Counted from the first letter of the stretch, positions 8,487-17,635 are shown. The stretch is DNA of 64,000 nt from an uncultured Mollicutes bacterium (GCA_947174785.1 CAMWKG010000005.1:1-64000); one strand, 5' to 3'. Numbers and translations: made by a program. The notes: generated by a model from the sequence alone, not told the origin.

Positions 8487-9762
8487 ACATTTTTTAAAAG
8501 AGATAAAGCCTGCAATAAAATATGTAAAACATCATAAAACCATATCTAGAAGCTTTAAAGAGTTTTATGTGGACATCTATAAAATGATAGGGCTATTTCA
8601 GAAAAAAGGTTTGAAACCAAAGGATAAGGTTGGATTATTTGTAATGCCTTATTCCTATGATTTTTATGTTGTTATGTTTGCCAGCTTTATATTTCAGTTA
8701 AACATAATTGTATTTGATTCTTATAGGAAGAAGCATATTCAAGAGCTAATGAATTTAGAAGAAGTTTCGTATTGCTTTGTGGATAAAAAAACGAAATGGA
8801 TCAGTCATTTTATTCTTCCAAGGTGTAAAAGAGTTGATATAACACCTTTTGCTAGATATCAGCCTCAATATGATTCAAATATAGCCACCATCTCTAATAC
8901 TATTATTTTGACAACCTTTACATCGGGATCTACAGGAACACCCAAAGCAATCCATAGAACTCTAGAGTTCTTGTTAGGTCAAGCTGAAGAAATTCAAAAT
9001 GAGATGGATTTAAATCCTATTACCTCTATTTTTGGAGGATTACCTATTTATAATATTTTATCTTTATATTTATTGAAAACCACTTGTATTTCTAAGCATA
9101 TTAAAGATATTTATAAGCTTCAGCCAGATTGCGTTTTAACAAATATACAAAAAATACTTTTAGAAAAAAGAAGCTATCCTATGATTCAAAATGTTATGCT
9201 AGGTGGTGCTATTTTATATTCTTGGGAAGTAAGTAAAATTAGAAATGTATTTCCCAATGCCAAGATAGCCTATGTTTATGGTGCAAGCGAAGGAGCTATA
9301 ATTTATAAAACGAATCTTGATTTTTATCAAGAAAATTTGTTTAGTTTTGAAAGGCCGGCAAATGAAATCAATGTATCAATTTCTAGCCCAAATAAAGAGG
9401 GAATAGGAGAAATTGTAATTGAGGGGGATCGAGTCAATACTGAAAACCACATACATTACACAGGCGACTTAGGTAAGATGAATGATGGAACGTTAATTCT
9501 TTTTGGAAGAAGGAAGTATTCCTCATTAGATCAAGGTTTTTATAATTATGCTTTTGATGAACAGATACGCAAGGAAAATCATTGTGTTGCCTTTAGTTTC
9601 TTTTATAAAAATGAAATCTATGTGTTTCATAACAAAAAGCTAAAGAATAAAAGAGAAGGTGTAAAATATATTTTTATGCGAAAGCTTCCTATGGATTTAA
9701 AACACAAAACAAAGCTGAGCTATCAGGAATGTATTGATAGAATAGAAAAAAGAATGAAATAA
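8479..9762 (+). CDS. AMP-forming acyl/aryl ligase (ANL superfamily)
   Basis: A 427-residue adenylate-forming enzyme. The P-loop-like TTFTSGSTGTPKA is at about residues 138-150, the A5-type motif VYGASEGA follows, and a YTGDLG segment with the downstream GRRKYSS hinge marks the start of the C-terminal lid. The enzyme activates a carboxylic acid as an acyl-adenylate and probably passes it to CoA or a carrier. It is shorter than typical acyl-CoA synthetases (about 500), so the lid domain is reduced. The ATG overlaps the previous gene by 8 bp. No acyl carrier protein gene is visible in the cluster. Confidence 0.75.
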   Translation: MIEHFLKEIKPAIKYVKHHKTISRSFKEFYVDIYKMIGLFQKKGLKPKDKVGLFVMPYSYDFYVVMFASFIFQLNIIVFDSYRKKHIQELMNLEEVSYCFVDKKTKWISHFILPRCKRVDITPFARYQPQYDSNIATISNTIILTTFTSGSTGTPKAIHRTLEFLLGQAEEIQNEMDLNPITSIFGGLPIYNILSLYLLKTTCISKHIKDIYKLQPDCVLTNIQKILLEKRSYPMIQNVMLGGAILYSWEVSKIRNVFPNAKIAYVYGASEGAIIYKTNLDFYQENLFSFERPANEINVSISSPNKEGIGEIVIEGDRVNTENHIHYTGDLGKMNDGTLILFGRRKYSSLDQGFYNYAFDEQIRKENHCVAFSFFYKNEIYVFHNKKLKNKREGVKYIFMRKLPMDLKHKTKLSYQECIDRIEKRMK

Positions 9763-9769
9763 AAATTTC

Positions 9770-9806
9770 AAGCATAGTATTAATAGGTGATACTATGCTT
9801 TTTTAT
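9770..9806 (+). terminator. Terminator-like hairpin enclosing the start codon of the MurC-like gene
   Basis: A perfect 10-bp inverted repeat, AAGCATAGTA (9770-9779) and TACTATGCTT (9791-9800), is followed by TTTT and further Ts. The loop holds the AGGTGA ribosome binding site and the 3' arm contains the ATG at 9795. It may terminate part of the operon transcript or limit translation of the last gene. Confidence 0.6.
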
Positions 9807-11033
9807 TTGATTGGAATCAAAGGATCAGCTTTAAGTGCTCTTGCAAAAATACTTATAAAACAAGGACATATTGTAAGAGGAGTAGATGTAGAAGAGGAAT
9901 TTTATACAATGAATTCTAAATACCCCATCCGTATAGAAAGCTTTTCTAATATGCAATTAAAAAATTGTTATTTCTATATTATAGGAAATGCATTTCTTAA
10001 ACACAGTGTTACAAAATACATTCAAAATATGGGATATAAATCTATGACATATCCTCAATTTTTGAATTATCATTTCCAGAATAAAAAATGGATTGGTATT
10101 TCTGGGACATCTGGCAAGACCACAACGACTAAGATGATTTCCACGCTGCTTCCTAATGCGACAAGTCTAATTGGTGATGGTTCGTCTACTTGCGAAAATG
10201 GACAATACTTTATTTTAGAATCTTGTGAATATAGGAATACTTTTTTGAATTATCATCCTTATATATCATTAATTTTAAATGTAAATTATGATCATATTGA
10301 TTTTTTCAAGACGAAGGAGGATTATGAAAAATCCTTTATTCAATTTGCAAAGCAAAGCAACATTTGTATCATCAACGGAGATGAATTTTCTTATCGTGCA
10401 GAAAATGTTATTACCTATGGTAGAAATGCTTTAAATGATATTGTCTTTACTTATGATAAGGGCAAGGTAACCATATTAAGAAAAATATTTGAATTACCTG
10501 TAATAGGATTAAAATATGCATATGATTTTGTTGGTGCATATCTTGCTGCAAAATTATGTAACGAAAGAGATCATATTATTCAAAGTAGAATTAAAAGCTT
10601 TGAAATGCCTAAACGAAGATTAGAAAAAACAGAAATAGGCAATCAATTGATTATCTCTGATTATGCACATCATCCTCAAGAAGTAGAAACTATTTATGAA
10701 ACCTTAGTAGAACAATATGGATCTAGGAAGAAAATCTGTATATTTGAGCCACATACGATATCCAGGTTGCAATGCTTTATCAAGGATTATAAAAAAGTGT
10801 TAAGCTTATTTGATGAATGCTATTTATACAGCTTATTTAGTAGTGCTAGAGAAACACACAACGTAGTTTTAGAAAAAGAACTTTACAAGGAATTAGGCTT
10901 TTCTTCTTATGATTATCCTACAAAGCAAAGACTAATAAATAAAGAAGATTGCATTATTTGTTTTTTAGGTGCAGGAACAATAGATAGAGCTTGTGAAGAA
11001 TACATAAAAGAATTGAATATAGCTAGGCGATAG
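9795..11033 (+). CDS. MurC-like Mur ligase family protein
   Basis: A 412-residue protein with all Mur-ligase parts. The N-terminal Rossmann region (IGIKGSALSALAKIL) resembles the GxGGxxMSGLA of MurC/Mpl, the ATP P-loop is GTSGKTTTTK (about residues 104-113), the central part has NVNYDHIDFF, and the C-terminal domain has ISDYAHHPQEV. Mur ligases form amide bonds between a carboxylate and an amino acid or peptide through an acyl phosphate. As the last gene of a non-peptidoglycan cluster it is probably a specialised ligase or recycling enzyme, not the essential MurC; this is inference. Its stop codon lies in the terminator. Confidence 0.75.
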   Translation: MLFYLIGIKGSALSALAKILIKQGHIVRGVDVEEEFYTMNSKYPIRIESFSNMQLKNCYFYIIGNAFLKHSVTKYIQNMGYKSMTYPQFLNYHFQNKKWIGISGTSGKTTTTKMISTLLPNATSLIGDGSSTCENGQYFILESCEYRNTFLNYHPYISLILNVNYDHIDFFKTKEDYEKSFIQFAKQSNICIINGDEFSYRAENVITYGRNALNDIVFTYDKGKVTILRKIFELPVIGLKYAYDFVGAYLAAKLCNERDHIIQSRIKSFEMPKRRLEKTEIGNQLIISDYAHHPQEVETIYETLVEQYGSRKKICIFEPHTISRLQCFIKDYKKVLSLFDECYLYSLFSSARETHNVVLEKELYKELGFSSYDYPTKQRLINKEDCIICFLGAGTIDRACEEYIKELNIARR

Positions 11034-11064
11034 TTTAGGAGTAGAACTATCGCTTTTCTTTTAT
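11027..11064 (+). terminator. Terminator of the six-gene operon
   Basis: GCGATAGTT (11027-11035) pairs with AACTATCGC (11045-11053), followed by a T-rich tract. The hairpin includes the stop codon of the MurC-like gene. Confidence 0.85.
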
Positions 11065-11104
11065 TCCTTTAAGTGATATAATAAAAGAAAAGGAGAAGAG
11101 GTAG

Positions 11105-12436
11105 ATGAAAAAAATCATTGGTATCTTTTGTTTTATTCTATTAGGACTTTGTTTGGTTTCTTGTATGGAAGAACCCCCTATAGATAAACCTGATCAAGGA
11201 AATACAGAACCACCAAGTGGAGGTAAGCTGCCAGACGATGGGAAGGATGATACACCAAGTGTGGATAAGCAGCCAGATGATGAAAAGGATGATTGGGAAA
11301 AGAAAATTGTCTTTTGGCACACGATGGGCGATAGTTTACAAAAAGTTTTACAAGATGCAATTGATAGCTTTGAAAAAGCAAATGAAGGTTGGGAGATTGA
11401 ATCTGTTCAGTTTGGGAGTATGGATCATATTCTAGAGGAAACCATAAGTAATTCAAACAAGCCAGATTTGGTTTATGCCTTTCCAGAACAGGTTGCCAGG
11501 TATAAGGAAAAAGGTTTAATTGTTGACATGAATCATTATATTGAGGATGAAAATGTAGGCTTTAGTAAAGATGAAGTAGATGATTTTATAAAAGCATTTT
11601 ATGAAGAAGGAAAATCTTATGGCGATGGAGCAATGTACTCTCTACCATTTTCCAAAGCTTCTGAGGTTTTGTATTATTATAAAAAAGAAGCATCAGATTA
11701 TCCTAAAACATGGGAAGAACTAGAGGCTATAGAAGATTTAAATCATATAACACTTAGAGTGGAAAGTGAAGTATTGTTGTTTACAACGCTTGCTCATCAA
11801 AGTGGTGCAAATTATACTACTTTAGAAGATAATCATTATGTTTTTGATAATGAAATCAATAGAAAAAATGTTGAAATGCTGAAACGTTTGTATAATCAAA
11901 AAAAGCTGGTTACAGCAAATACATCTGCAAGCAGCACCTATAATAATAAATACCATTTAGCTTCTTCAGGAGCAGTTTATCGTTATATAACACTTAATAC
12001 TTTTGATGAATTACAGGTGGCTCCTCTACCAACATTTCGGGGTAAGGCTCGTAGAGTGCCATTTCAAGGACCATCTCTTTGTATGGTAAAGAAGCAGAGT
12101 GAAAAGCAATTGAAGACATGGGAATTTATTAGAGATTATTTATTAGATAGTAAATTTCAAGCTAAGTTTTCTATGTACTCTCTATATAATCCTGTACGCA
12201 AATCTGCTTATGAGGATGAAGATTACCTAGAGTGGTTAAAAACAGAAGAGGCTATTGCAAGTATGATAAATATTTGTAAATCCTATGAGGATGATTATTA
12301 CTTTAATCCACCTTTTATTGGGAGTGATAACGCAAGTAAGGAAGTAGGAAATATAATTGTTCAAGTTTTACTAGGGAAAAAGACAATAGATCAAGCCTTT
12401 AAGGATGCCTTAAAAAATTGTAATTCTTATAAGTAA
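11105..12436 (+). CDS. Extracellular solute-binding lipoprotein (ABC family 1), copy 1
   Basis: A 443-residue secreted lipoprotein. It has a signal peptide with lipobox LVSC (lipidated Cys at about residue 20), then a low-complexity Pro/Asp/Lys linker with an internally repeated PSxxKxPDDxKDD unit, then a bacterial solute-binding fold (IVFWHTMGDSLQKVLQDAID, later GPSLCMVKK). Such proteins capture sugars or oligosaccharides outside the membrane for an ABC importer. No permease or ATPase gene is adjacent. A TATAAT lies at 11077-11082. It is paralogous to the next gene, with a nearly identical 5' region, indicating recent tandem duplication. Confidence 0.85.
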   Translation: MKKIIGIFCFILLGLCLVSCMEEPPIDKPDQGNTEPPSGGKLPDDGKDDTPSVDKQPDDEKDDWEKKIVFWHTMGDSLQKVLQDAIDSFEKANEGWEIESVQFGSMDHILEETISNSNKPDLVYAFPEQVARYKEKGLIVDMNHYIEDENVGFSKDEVDDFIKAFYEEGKSYGDGAMYSLPFSKASEVLYYYKKEASDYPKTWEELEAIEDLNHITLRVESEVLLFTTLAHQSGANYTTLEDNHYVFDNEINRKNVEMLKRLYNQKKLVTANTSASSTYNNKYHLASSGAVYRYITLNTFDELQVAPLPTFRGKARRVPFQGPSLCMVKKQSEKQLKTWEFIRDYLLDSKFQAKFSMYSLYNPVRKSAYEDEDYLEWLKTEEAIASMINICKSYEDDYYFNPPFIGSDNASKEVGNIIVQVLLGKKTIDQAFKDALKNCNSYK

Positions 12437-12503
12437 TTTTAAGAAAAGAGTAGAAACACGTTTTATTTAAATATGTGTTACATTAGGAAGGTAGGAGATT
12501 TAT

Positions 12504-13835
12504 ATGAAAAAAATTATCAGTTTCTTTTGTGTTCTTTTATTAGGACTTTGTTTGGTTTCTTGTAAGGATGAACCACCTGTAGATGATCCAAATCAGGGGA
12601 ATACAGAACCACCAAGTGGAGATAAGCTGCCAGATGATGGAGAATATACAGGAACTAAAAAAATTGTTTTTTGGCATAATATGAATTTGGGTAGGGATAT
12701 TCAAGAATTGCTTCAAGAGGCCATTCAGAAATTTGAACAGAATAATGATGGCTGGAAAATTGATTTAGTTTATTTTAATAATCTGGAAGAAATACTTGAA
12801 AAAACCTTAAAAGAAACCGATCAGCCGGACTATCTTGTTTCTGAAAAACCAGATTTAGTTTTTTCTACCTTGGAACATACAGCTAGGTATAAGGAAAAAG
12901 ATATCATTGTGGATATGAACGTTTTTATTAAAGACTCTGAAATTGGTTTGAGTAATGAAAAAATCAATGACTTTATTAAACCATTTTATGAAGAGGGAAT
13001 GGCCTTTGGAGATGGAGGGATGTATTGTCTTCCTTTTGCAAAGGCTGCAGATGTACTGTATTATTATCAAAATGATGGGGCTTCCTCTTATCCTAAAACA
13101 TGGGAAGAATATGACCGATTGGATCAATACCAGGATTCCCTTTTGGAAGTTGAAAGTGAAGGAAGGTTGTTTTCAAACCTAGCAAGACAAAGTGGAGCTA
13201 AATATACATCTTTGGATCAGGAGCATTATGTCTTTGATAATGAAAAAAACCGTTCTAACGTAGAGATGCTTAAACGTTGGTATGACCAGGGAAAACTTTT
13301 TACTTGGCAAAACTCAACAAAGCCAACCAAGAATTCTCAATATATTATAGCTTCCTCTGGAGCTTTTGACTTTTATAGATACACTACTGCATCTATTGGC
13401 CAATTAATGGCTGCCCCAATTCCGACATTTCAAGGGAAAAAACGTCAGGTTACTTTTTATGGACCTTCATTATGTATGTTAAAACAGCATTCTGTTAAAA
13501 TGAAACAGACATGGAAATTTATTAAGGATTATTTATTAGATGCTAAATTTCAAGCCGAATATTCTATGAGAGTGAGAGCCTTATATAATCCAGTATTAAA
13601 GTCTTCTTATGAACTTGATGCCTATAAAGAATGGTACAAGGAAGATGAACTACTTTCAAATGTGATTCAGATTTGTAAGCAGTATCTTAATGAATACATA
13701 TATAATCCCCCATTTGTTGGCAGTGATAATGCTTTAATAGAAACAGGTAGAATTATTATCAATGTATTAGATGACAAAAAGACAATTGATGAGGCATTTC
13801 AGGATGCATTAAAGAATTGTAAAGCTTATAAATAA
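12504..13835 (+). CDS. Extracellular solute-binding lipoprotein (ABC family 1), copy 2
   Basis: A 443-residue tandem paralogue of the preceding gene. It has the same signal peptide and LVSC lipobox and a shorter linker (one PSGDKLPDDG unit instead of two), then the same family-1 solute-binding fold (KIVFWHNMNLGRDIQELL, GPSLCMLKQ). Sequence divergence in the binding domain is greater than in the leader and linker, so the two may bind different ligands; alternatively gene conversion homogenised the 5' ends. It is followed by a terminator, then the glycosidase-like and MFS genes, which suggests carbohydrate scavenging. Confidence 0.85.
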   Translation: MKKIISFFCVLLLGLCLVSCKDEPPVDDPNQGNTEPPSGDKLPDDGEYTGTKKIVFWHNMNLGRDIQELLQEAIQKFEQNNDGWKIDLVYFNNLEEILEKTLKETDQPDYLVSEKPDLVFSTLEHTARYKEKDIIVDMNVFIKDSEIGLSNEKINDFIKPFYEEGMAFGDGGMYCLPFAKAADVLYYYQNDGASSYPKTWEEYDRLDQYQDSLLEVESEGRLFSNLARQSGAKYTSLDQEHYVFDNEKNRSNVEMLKRWYDQGKLFTWQNSTKPTKNSQYIIASSGAFDFYRYTTASIGQLMAAPIPTFQGKKRQVTFYGPSLCMLKQHSVKMKQTWKFIKDYLLDAKFQAEYSMRVRALYNPVLKSSYELDAYKEWYKEDELLSNVIQICKQYLNEYIYNPPFVGSDNALIETGRIIINVLDDKKTIDEAFQDALKNCKAYK

Positions 13836-13840
13836 TTTTT

Positions 13841-13876
13841 AAGGGATAAGGAGAAATACCTTATCTCTTTTCTTAT
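13841..13876 (+). terminator. Terminator after the solute-binding protein pair
   Basis: An 11-bp stem (AAGGGATAAGG at 13841-13851 with CCTTATCTCTT at 13859-13869, one G-T pair) is followed by a T-rich tract. A TATAAT at 13885-13890 begins the next unit. Confidence 0.75.
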
Positions 13877-13919
13877 ATTTATGGTATAATAGGAATACTT
13901 GCTTTTAGGAGTTGGTAGT

Positions 13920-15179
13920 ATGAAGCTAGAGGTTAAAGAAAACTATTTATATATGAACAACACCCCTTTCTTTTGGTTAGGAGATACTGCATGGCTTTTA
14001 TTTGAAAAGTTAAATTTACATGAGGCAAAGCTCTATTTAGATAATCGTAAGAATTTGGGATTTAATGTGATTCAATGTGTATTACTTCATACCTATAAGG
14101 ATGGCTTTTCTTGTGCAGGAAAATCTCCTCTTCAAAAAGGATATTGGGAAGAGGTTCAAAAGGTAGTAGAGTATGCAAAGCATTTAGGATTAGTTATGGG
14201 AATATTACCTGCTTGGGGCGCTATGGTAAAAAACGATATTTTAAATGAACAAAATATAGATTCTTATGCAGAATTTTTAAATCGTATTTTTAAGCCTTTT
14301 GATAATATAGTTTGGATTTTAGGTGGAGATATAAGAGGAGATGAGTATTTTCCTTTATATGATCATTTTGGTAAAAAATTAAAGGAATTGGATTCTACTC
14401 GTTTGATTACCTTTCATCCCTTTGGAAGGACAGGCTCTTACCAGTGGTTTAAGGATTGTAGCTGGATAGATTTCCATATGTTTCAATCTGGACATAGAAG
14501 ATATGATCAGGTAAAGCTAAATGCTTGGGATGATAAATTAAATCAAGAGGATGTATTTGGTGAAGATAATTATAAATATGTAATAAAGAATAAAAGTATC
14601 ATCCCTGTAAAGCCTTGCTTAGATGGTGAGCCTTCCTACGAGGGAATTTTGCAGGGCCTACATGATAACACCCAGCCTTATTGGCAGGATTATGATGTAA
14701 GGCGCTATGCCTACTGGTCCGTTTTAGAAGGAGCCTGTGGATTTACTTATGGAAATAATGCTATTATGCAGTTTTATAGAACAGGGGAAGAAGGCTCCTA
14801 TGGAGTTCGTGAGGATTGGCTTGAGGCACTTGATATGCCTGGTGGAAAGCAGATGCAATATTTAAAGGATGTAATGCTTTCTATAGATTTTACAAAAGGT
14901 GCTGCTTGTCCTGAAATAGTTATAAATCAAAAGTCTCATTATGAACATATCAGTGTTTTTAAAAGTAAAGATTTTATTCTTTGTTATGATTATTTAGGAA
15001 AAGAATTTTCTTTAAATTTAAACGAATATAAAAAAACAAAGCTAACTGGATTTTGGATGAATCCAGAAAATGGAAAAAGGTATGATTTTGGAAAAATAGA
15101 AGGAAAGGATAAAATTACAGTGAAGCCACAAAGAAGAGAAGCTTCCAATGACTGGCTTTTATTGTTGGTGGCTGAATGA
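13920..15179 (+). CDS. DUF4038 (apiosidase-like) glycoside hydrolase family protein
   Basis: A 419-residue cytoplasmic protein (no signal peptide). It opens with the DUF4038 signature (PFFWLGDTAWLLFEKL, then LDNRKNLGFNVIQ) of a TIM-barrel family that includes apiosidases. Acidic candidates lie in ILGGDIRGDEYF and CLDGEPSYEG, where the latter Glu fits a catalytic position. The C terminus is a small beta domain (TGFWMNPENGKRYDFG). The enzyme probably removes a sugar side chain from imported glycans. AGGAG at 13907-13911 supports ATG 13920 over an upstream in-frame TTG-type start. The stop overlaps the MFS start (ATGA), so the two are translationally coupled. Confidence 0.75.
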   Translation: MKLEVKENYLYMNNTPFFWLGDTAWLLFEKLNLHEAKLYLDNRKNLGFNVIQCVLLHTYKDGFSCAGKSPLQKGYWEEVQKVVEYAKHLGLVMGILPAWGAMVKNDILNEQNIDSYAEFLNRIFKPFDNIVWILGGDIRGDEYFPLYDHFGKKLKELDSTRLITFHPFGRTGSYQWFKDCSWIDFHMFQSGHRRYDQVKLNAWDDKLNQEDVFGEDNYKYVIKNKSIIPVKPCLDGEPSYEGILQGLHDNTQPYWQDYDVRRYAYWSVLEGACGFTYGNNAIMQFYRTGEEGSYGVREDWLEALDMPGGKQMQYLKDVMLSIDFTKGAACPEIVINQKSHYEHISVFKSKDFILCYDYLGKEFSLNLNEYKKTKLTGFWMNPENGKRYDFGKIEGKDKITVKPQRREASNDWLLLLVAE

Positions 15180-16351
15180 TGAAAAATTTAACTCTTTGTA
15201 AAATTTTAACCTTTGTACGCTATTTTGCAGAAGCGTTGTTTTTTCCCTATATTAGTCTTTATTTTCATTCGAAGGGATTAGATGTATCACAAATAGGAAT
15301 CTTAATTGCAGCTATTCCTATAACCTCTATTCTTTGTGCGCCTATCTATACTAAGCTATGTACTAATCCGAAAAAGACAAAGCTTGCCTTAATGATTATG
15401 TCTGGCATAGAAGCACTCTTTATCATTTTATTAATGCTAGCAAACAATTTTGTTTTATCCCTCATTGGAATTATATTAGTGAGCATTATTTCCTCTTCTA
15501 ATTATGGAATGATAGATTCATTATTAACCTTAATTGCAGAAGAAGAGAATAAAAGATTTACCTCTATCCGCATATATGGGTCTACATCCTATATGCTAGG
15601 TGTATTGATTTCTGGTGTGATTACTAAATATACTTCTTATGTAGTATCTTTTTCTATTGCCTGCACCTTATTTGTTTTAGTTTCTGTGTTATATTTCTTT
15701 ATTAAGGTGCCTCAGCATATAGAAGAAGAAAAAGAAAAGCCAAGACTAAAAGAAATTGGAACGAACAGGTTTTTTATTGGATATATTCTTTTCTATGTTC
15801 TTTTAATTGGTTCTATGCAGGTAGGAGATGATTTCTTTTCCTTATATATGGAGTCTAAGGGAGGAGGAGAGTATTATAATATTGTCAGCTTTGGATTTAT
15901 AGGCATTGAAATTATTACAATGCTGTTGTTAAACAAGTTTGGAGAAAAGCTTGGGCTTAAGCTATTCTTTATTTCTGCCATCCTCTTAGTATTTAGAAAT
16001 ATAGCACATGGAATAGGAGGAACCTCATTATGGTTTATTGTAGGCTTTCAAATGCTTAGAGGAATCATATGGGCGATTGCATTATATCTGTCCAGTAGCT
16101 TTGTTAGTGAAATACTAGGATACAGATTGGCTTCACAGGGCATTATTGTAGTTATGCTAGGCATCCAGATTTTTAGCGCCATTTTCAAATTTAGTGGTGG
16201 ATATATAATTGAAAGTATAGGCTACTCTAATTTTTATTTAATCTTATTAGGCTTTTCCATCTTGGCTTTTATTTATTTTTGTGGGTATTATTTTGCTTAT
16301 AAAAAATATAAAAATAAGCAAAATAATAATCAATTATCTGTCGAAAATTAA
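15176..16351 (+). CDS. MFS transporter (MFS_1-like/LacY-like)
   Basis: A 391-residue integral membrane protein with about 12 hydrophobic segments and a charged central loop (EEEKEKPRLKE, about residues 182-195). The N terminus (FAEALFFPYISLYFHSKGLD) and the loop RFTSIRIYGSTSYMLG resemble the MFS_1-like group that includes LacY and nucleoside/proton symporters. It is coupled by a 4-bp overlap to the glycosidase-like gene, so it probably imports the oligosaccharide the enzyme cleaves. Substrate unknown. Confidence 0.8.
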   Translation: MMKNLTLCKILTFVRYFAEALFFPYISLYFHSKGLDVSQIGILIAAIPITSILCAPIYTKLCTNPKKTKLALMIMSGIEALFIILLMLANNFVLSLIGIILVSIISSSNYGMIDSLLTLIAEEENKRFTSIRIYGSTSYMLGVLISGVITKYTSYVVSFSIACTLFVLVSVLYFFIKVPQHIEEEKEKPRLKEIGTNRFFIGYILFYVLLIGSMQVGDDFFSLYMESKGGGEYYNIVSFGFIGIEIITMLLLNKFGEKLGLKLFFISAILLVFRNIAHGIGGTSLWFIVGFQMLRGIIWAIALYLSSSFVSEILGYRLASQGIIVVMLGIQIFSAIFKFSGGYIIESIGYSNFYLILLGFSILAFIYFCGYYFAYKKYKNKQNNNQLSVEN

Positions 16352-16356
16352 TTTAT

Positions 16357-16407
16357 TGAAACGTTTTCATGAAAATGATTGAAAATTGATTTTCATTATG
16401 TTATAAT
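16357..16407 (+). promoter_or_regulatory. ccpA promoter with an adjacent cre-like operator
   Basis: TTGAAA (16379-16384), 17 bp, TATAAT (16402-16407). Immediately upstream is TGAAACGTTTTCA (16357-16369), one base short of the perfect CcpA palindrome TGAAAACGTTTTCA, suggesting autoregulation. Further A/T-rich dyads (GAAAAT, ATTTTC) overlap the -35 region. Confidence 0.55.
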
Positions 16408-16433
16408 TATACTGGATAGTGAGGTGGTTTTTG

Positions 16434-17432
16434 ATGGCTAATACCACAATTTATGATGTTGCTGGAGCAGCAAAGGTTTCTTTAGCAACCGTGAGTAGAG
16501 TAATGAATAACCCTGAAAAAGTAAATCCAGAAACCAGAGAAAAAGTATTAAGAGTCATAAAAGAACTAGGATATCGTCCTAATGCTATTGCGCGTGGACT
16601 GGCTAGTAGAAAAACCACGACAATTGGTATTGTTTTGGCTGATGTTTCTAGATCTGCTACAGCTCAATTATTGGGTGGAATTCAGGATATTGCCAAGAAA
16701 TATGAATATTCTATAAAAATCTTTTCTATAGGAAATGATGAAGATATTACAGAAGCAATGCGTACAGTTATTGCAGAACAAGTGGATGGTATCTTGTTCC
16801 TAAATGATGAATTAGAAAAGGAACAAATGAAGATTGCTATGGATGCAATTAAGGATGCTATGATTCCAGTAGTTTTATCTAATGTATTCTATGAGGATGA
16901 GGATATTCCTTGTGTTGCAATCAATTATGAAAATGCAACCTATGAGATAACAAAACAGATGCTAGAATATGGCAGAAAGAATGTTTATTTATTTACAACT
17001 GCTAGAAGATATTCAGTGAACATACAAAAGGAAGTCGGCTATTTAGATGCAATGGAGGAAGCAGGCCTTGAGCCTAAGATTTTTAGAACAAGTGGAGATG
17101 TATCCATTAATTCTCTCCATTTTAAAGAATTCTTCCAAAACAATAAAATTGATGGAGCTATCGCTGTACGTGACAGTATTGCCATCAGCTTTATGAATGT
17201 TGCACAGGATCATGGAGTAAAGATTCCAGATGATATTTCTGTTGTTGGCTTACAAAATACAAAATATGCAATTTTATCACGTCCAACCTTGACATGTGTG
17301 GATACTCCGGTGTATGATATAGGTGCTGTTTCTATGCGTCTTCTAACAAAATATATGAAGCAAGAAGAAGTTGCACATAACAGAGTTTTATTACCATATC
17401 GTTTTATTAGACGTAATACTACAAATTCATAG
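16434..17432 (+). CDS. ccpA: LacI-family catabolite control protein A
   Basis: A 332-residue regulator. The LacI helix-turn-helix with hinge (TIYDVAGAAKVSLATVSRVM, then RPNAIARGLASRKT) is followed by a periplasmic-binding-protein-like effector domain. The spacing and hinge match CcpA, which with HPr-Ser-P represses or activates genes at cre sites in low-GC Gram-positives. It stands alone rather than beside one sugar operon. The start at 16434 has AGGTGG upstream; a GTG at 16419 would place the ribosome binding site inside the gene. A local LacI regulator for the preceding sugar genes is the alternative. Confidence 0.75.
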   Translation: MANTTIYDVAGAAKVSLATVSRVMNNPEKVNPETREKVLRVIKELGYRPNAIARGLASRKTTTIGIVLADVSRSATAQLLGGIQDIAKKYEYSIKIFSIGNDEDITEAMRTVIAEQVDGILFLNDELEKEQMKIAMDAIKDAMIPVVLSNVFYEDEDIPCVAINYENATYEITKQMLEYGRKNVYLFTTARRYSVNIQKEVGYLDAMEEAGLEPKIFRTSGDVSINSLHFKEFFQNNKIDGAIAVRDSIAISFMNVAQDHGVKIPDDISVVGLQNTKYAILSRPTLTCVDTPVYDIGAVSMRLLTKYMKQEEVAHNRVLLPYRFIRRNTTNS

Positions 17433-17439
17433 TTTTGAT

Positions 17440-17635
17440 GATGAGACCTTAAGTAGAATAAATTGTTTTTGTTTTAGAGAGTCTGTGGTTGGTGAAAACA
17501 GATCAAGGCATTTATTTGAAATACACTCTTGGAGAAACAAGCATTGAAGTGTCATAGCTTAAAGCTATGGAACTAAGGTGGTACCGCGGAAACTTTTCGT
17601 CCTTAGGATTTTATTCTTAAGGACTTTTATTTTTG
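17440..17635 (+). promoter_or_regulatory. Tyrosine T-box riboswitch with terminator
   Basis: The canonical T-box AAGGTGGTACCGCGG is at 17575-17589. The specifier loop carries TAC (Tyr) at 17522-17524 in GAAATACACT. The terminator GTCCTTAGGA (17599-17608) with TTCTTAAGGAC (17614-17624) and a T tract competes with the antiterminator containing the T-box. Uncharged tRNA-Tyr would permit transcription of tyrS. Confidence 0.95.

Noticed and set aside
11178-11456. Open frames on both strands within the first lipoprotein gene
   Set aside because: They derive from the repetitive linker sequence and lack any ribosome binding site or recognisable domain.
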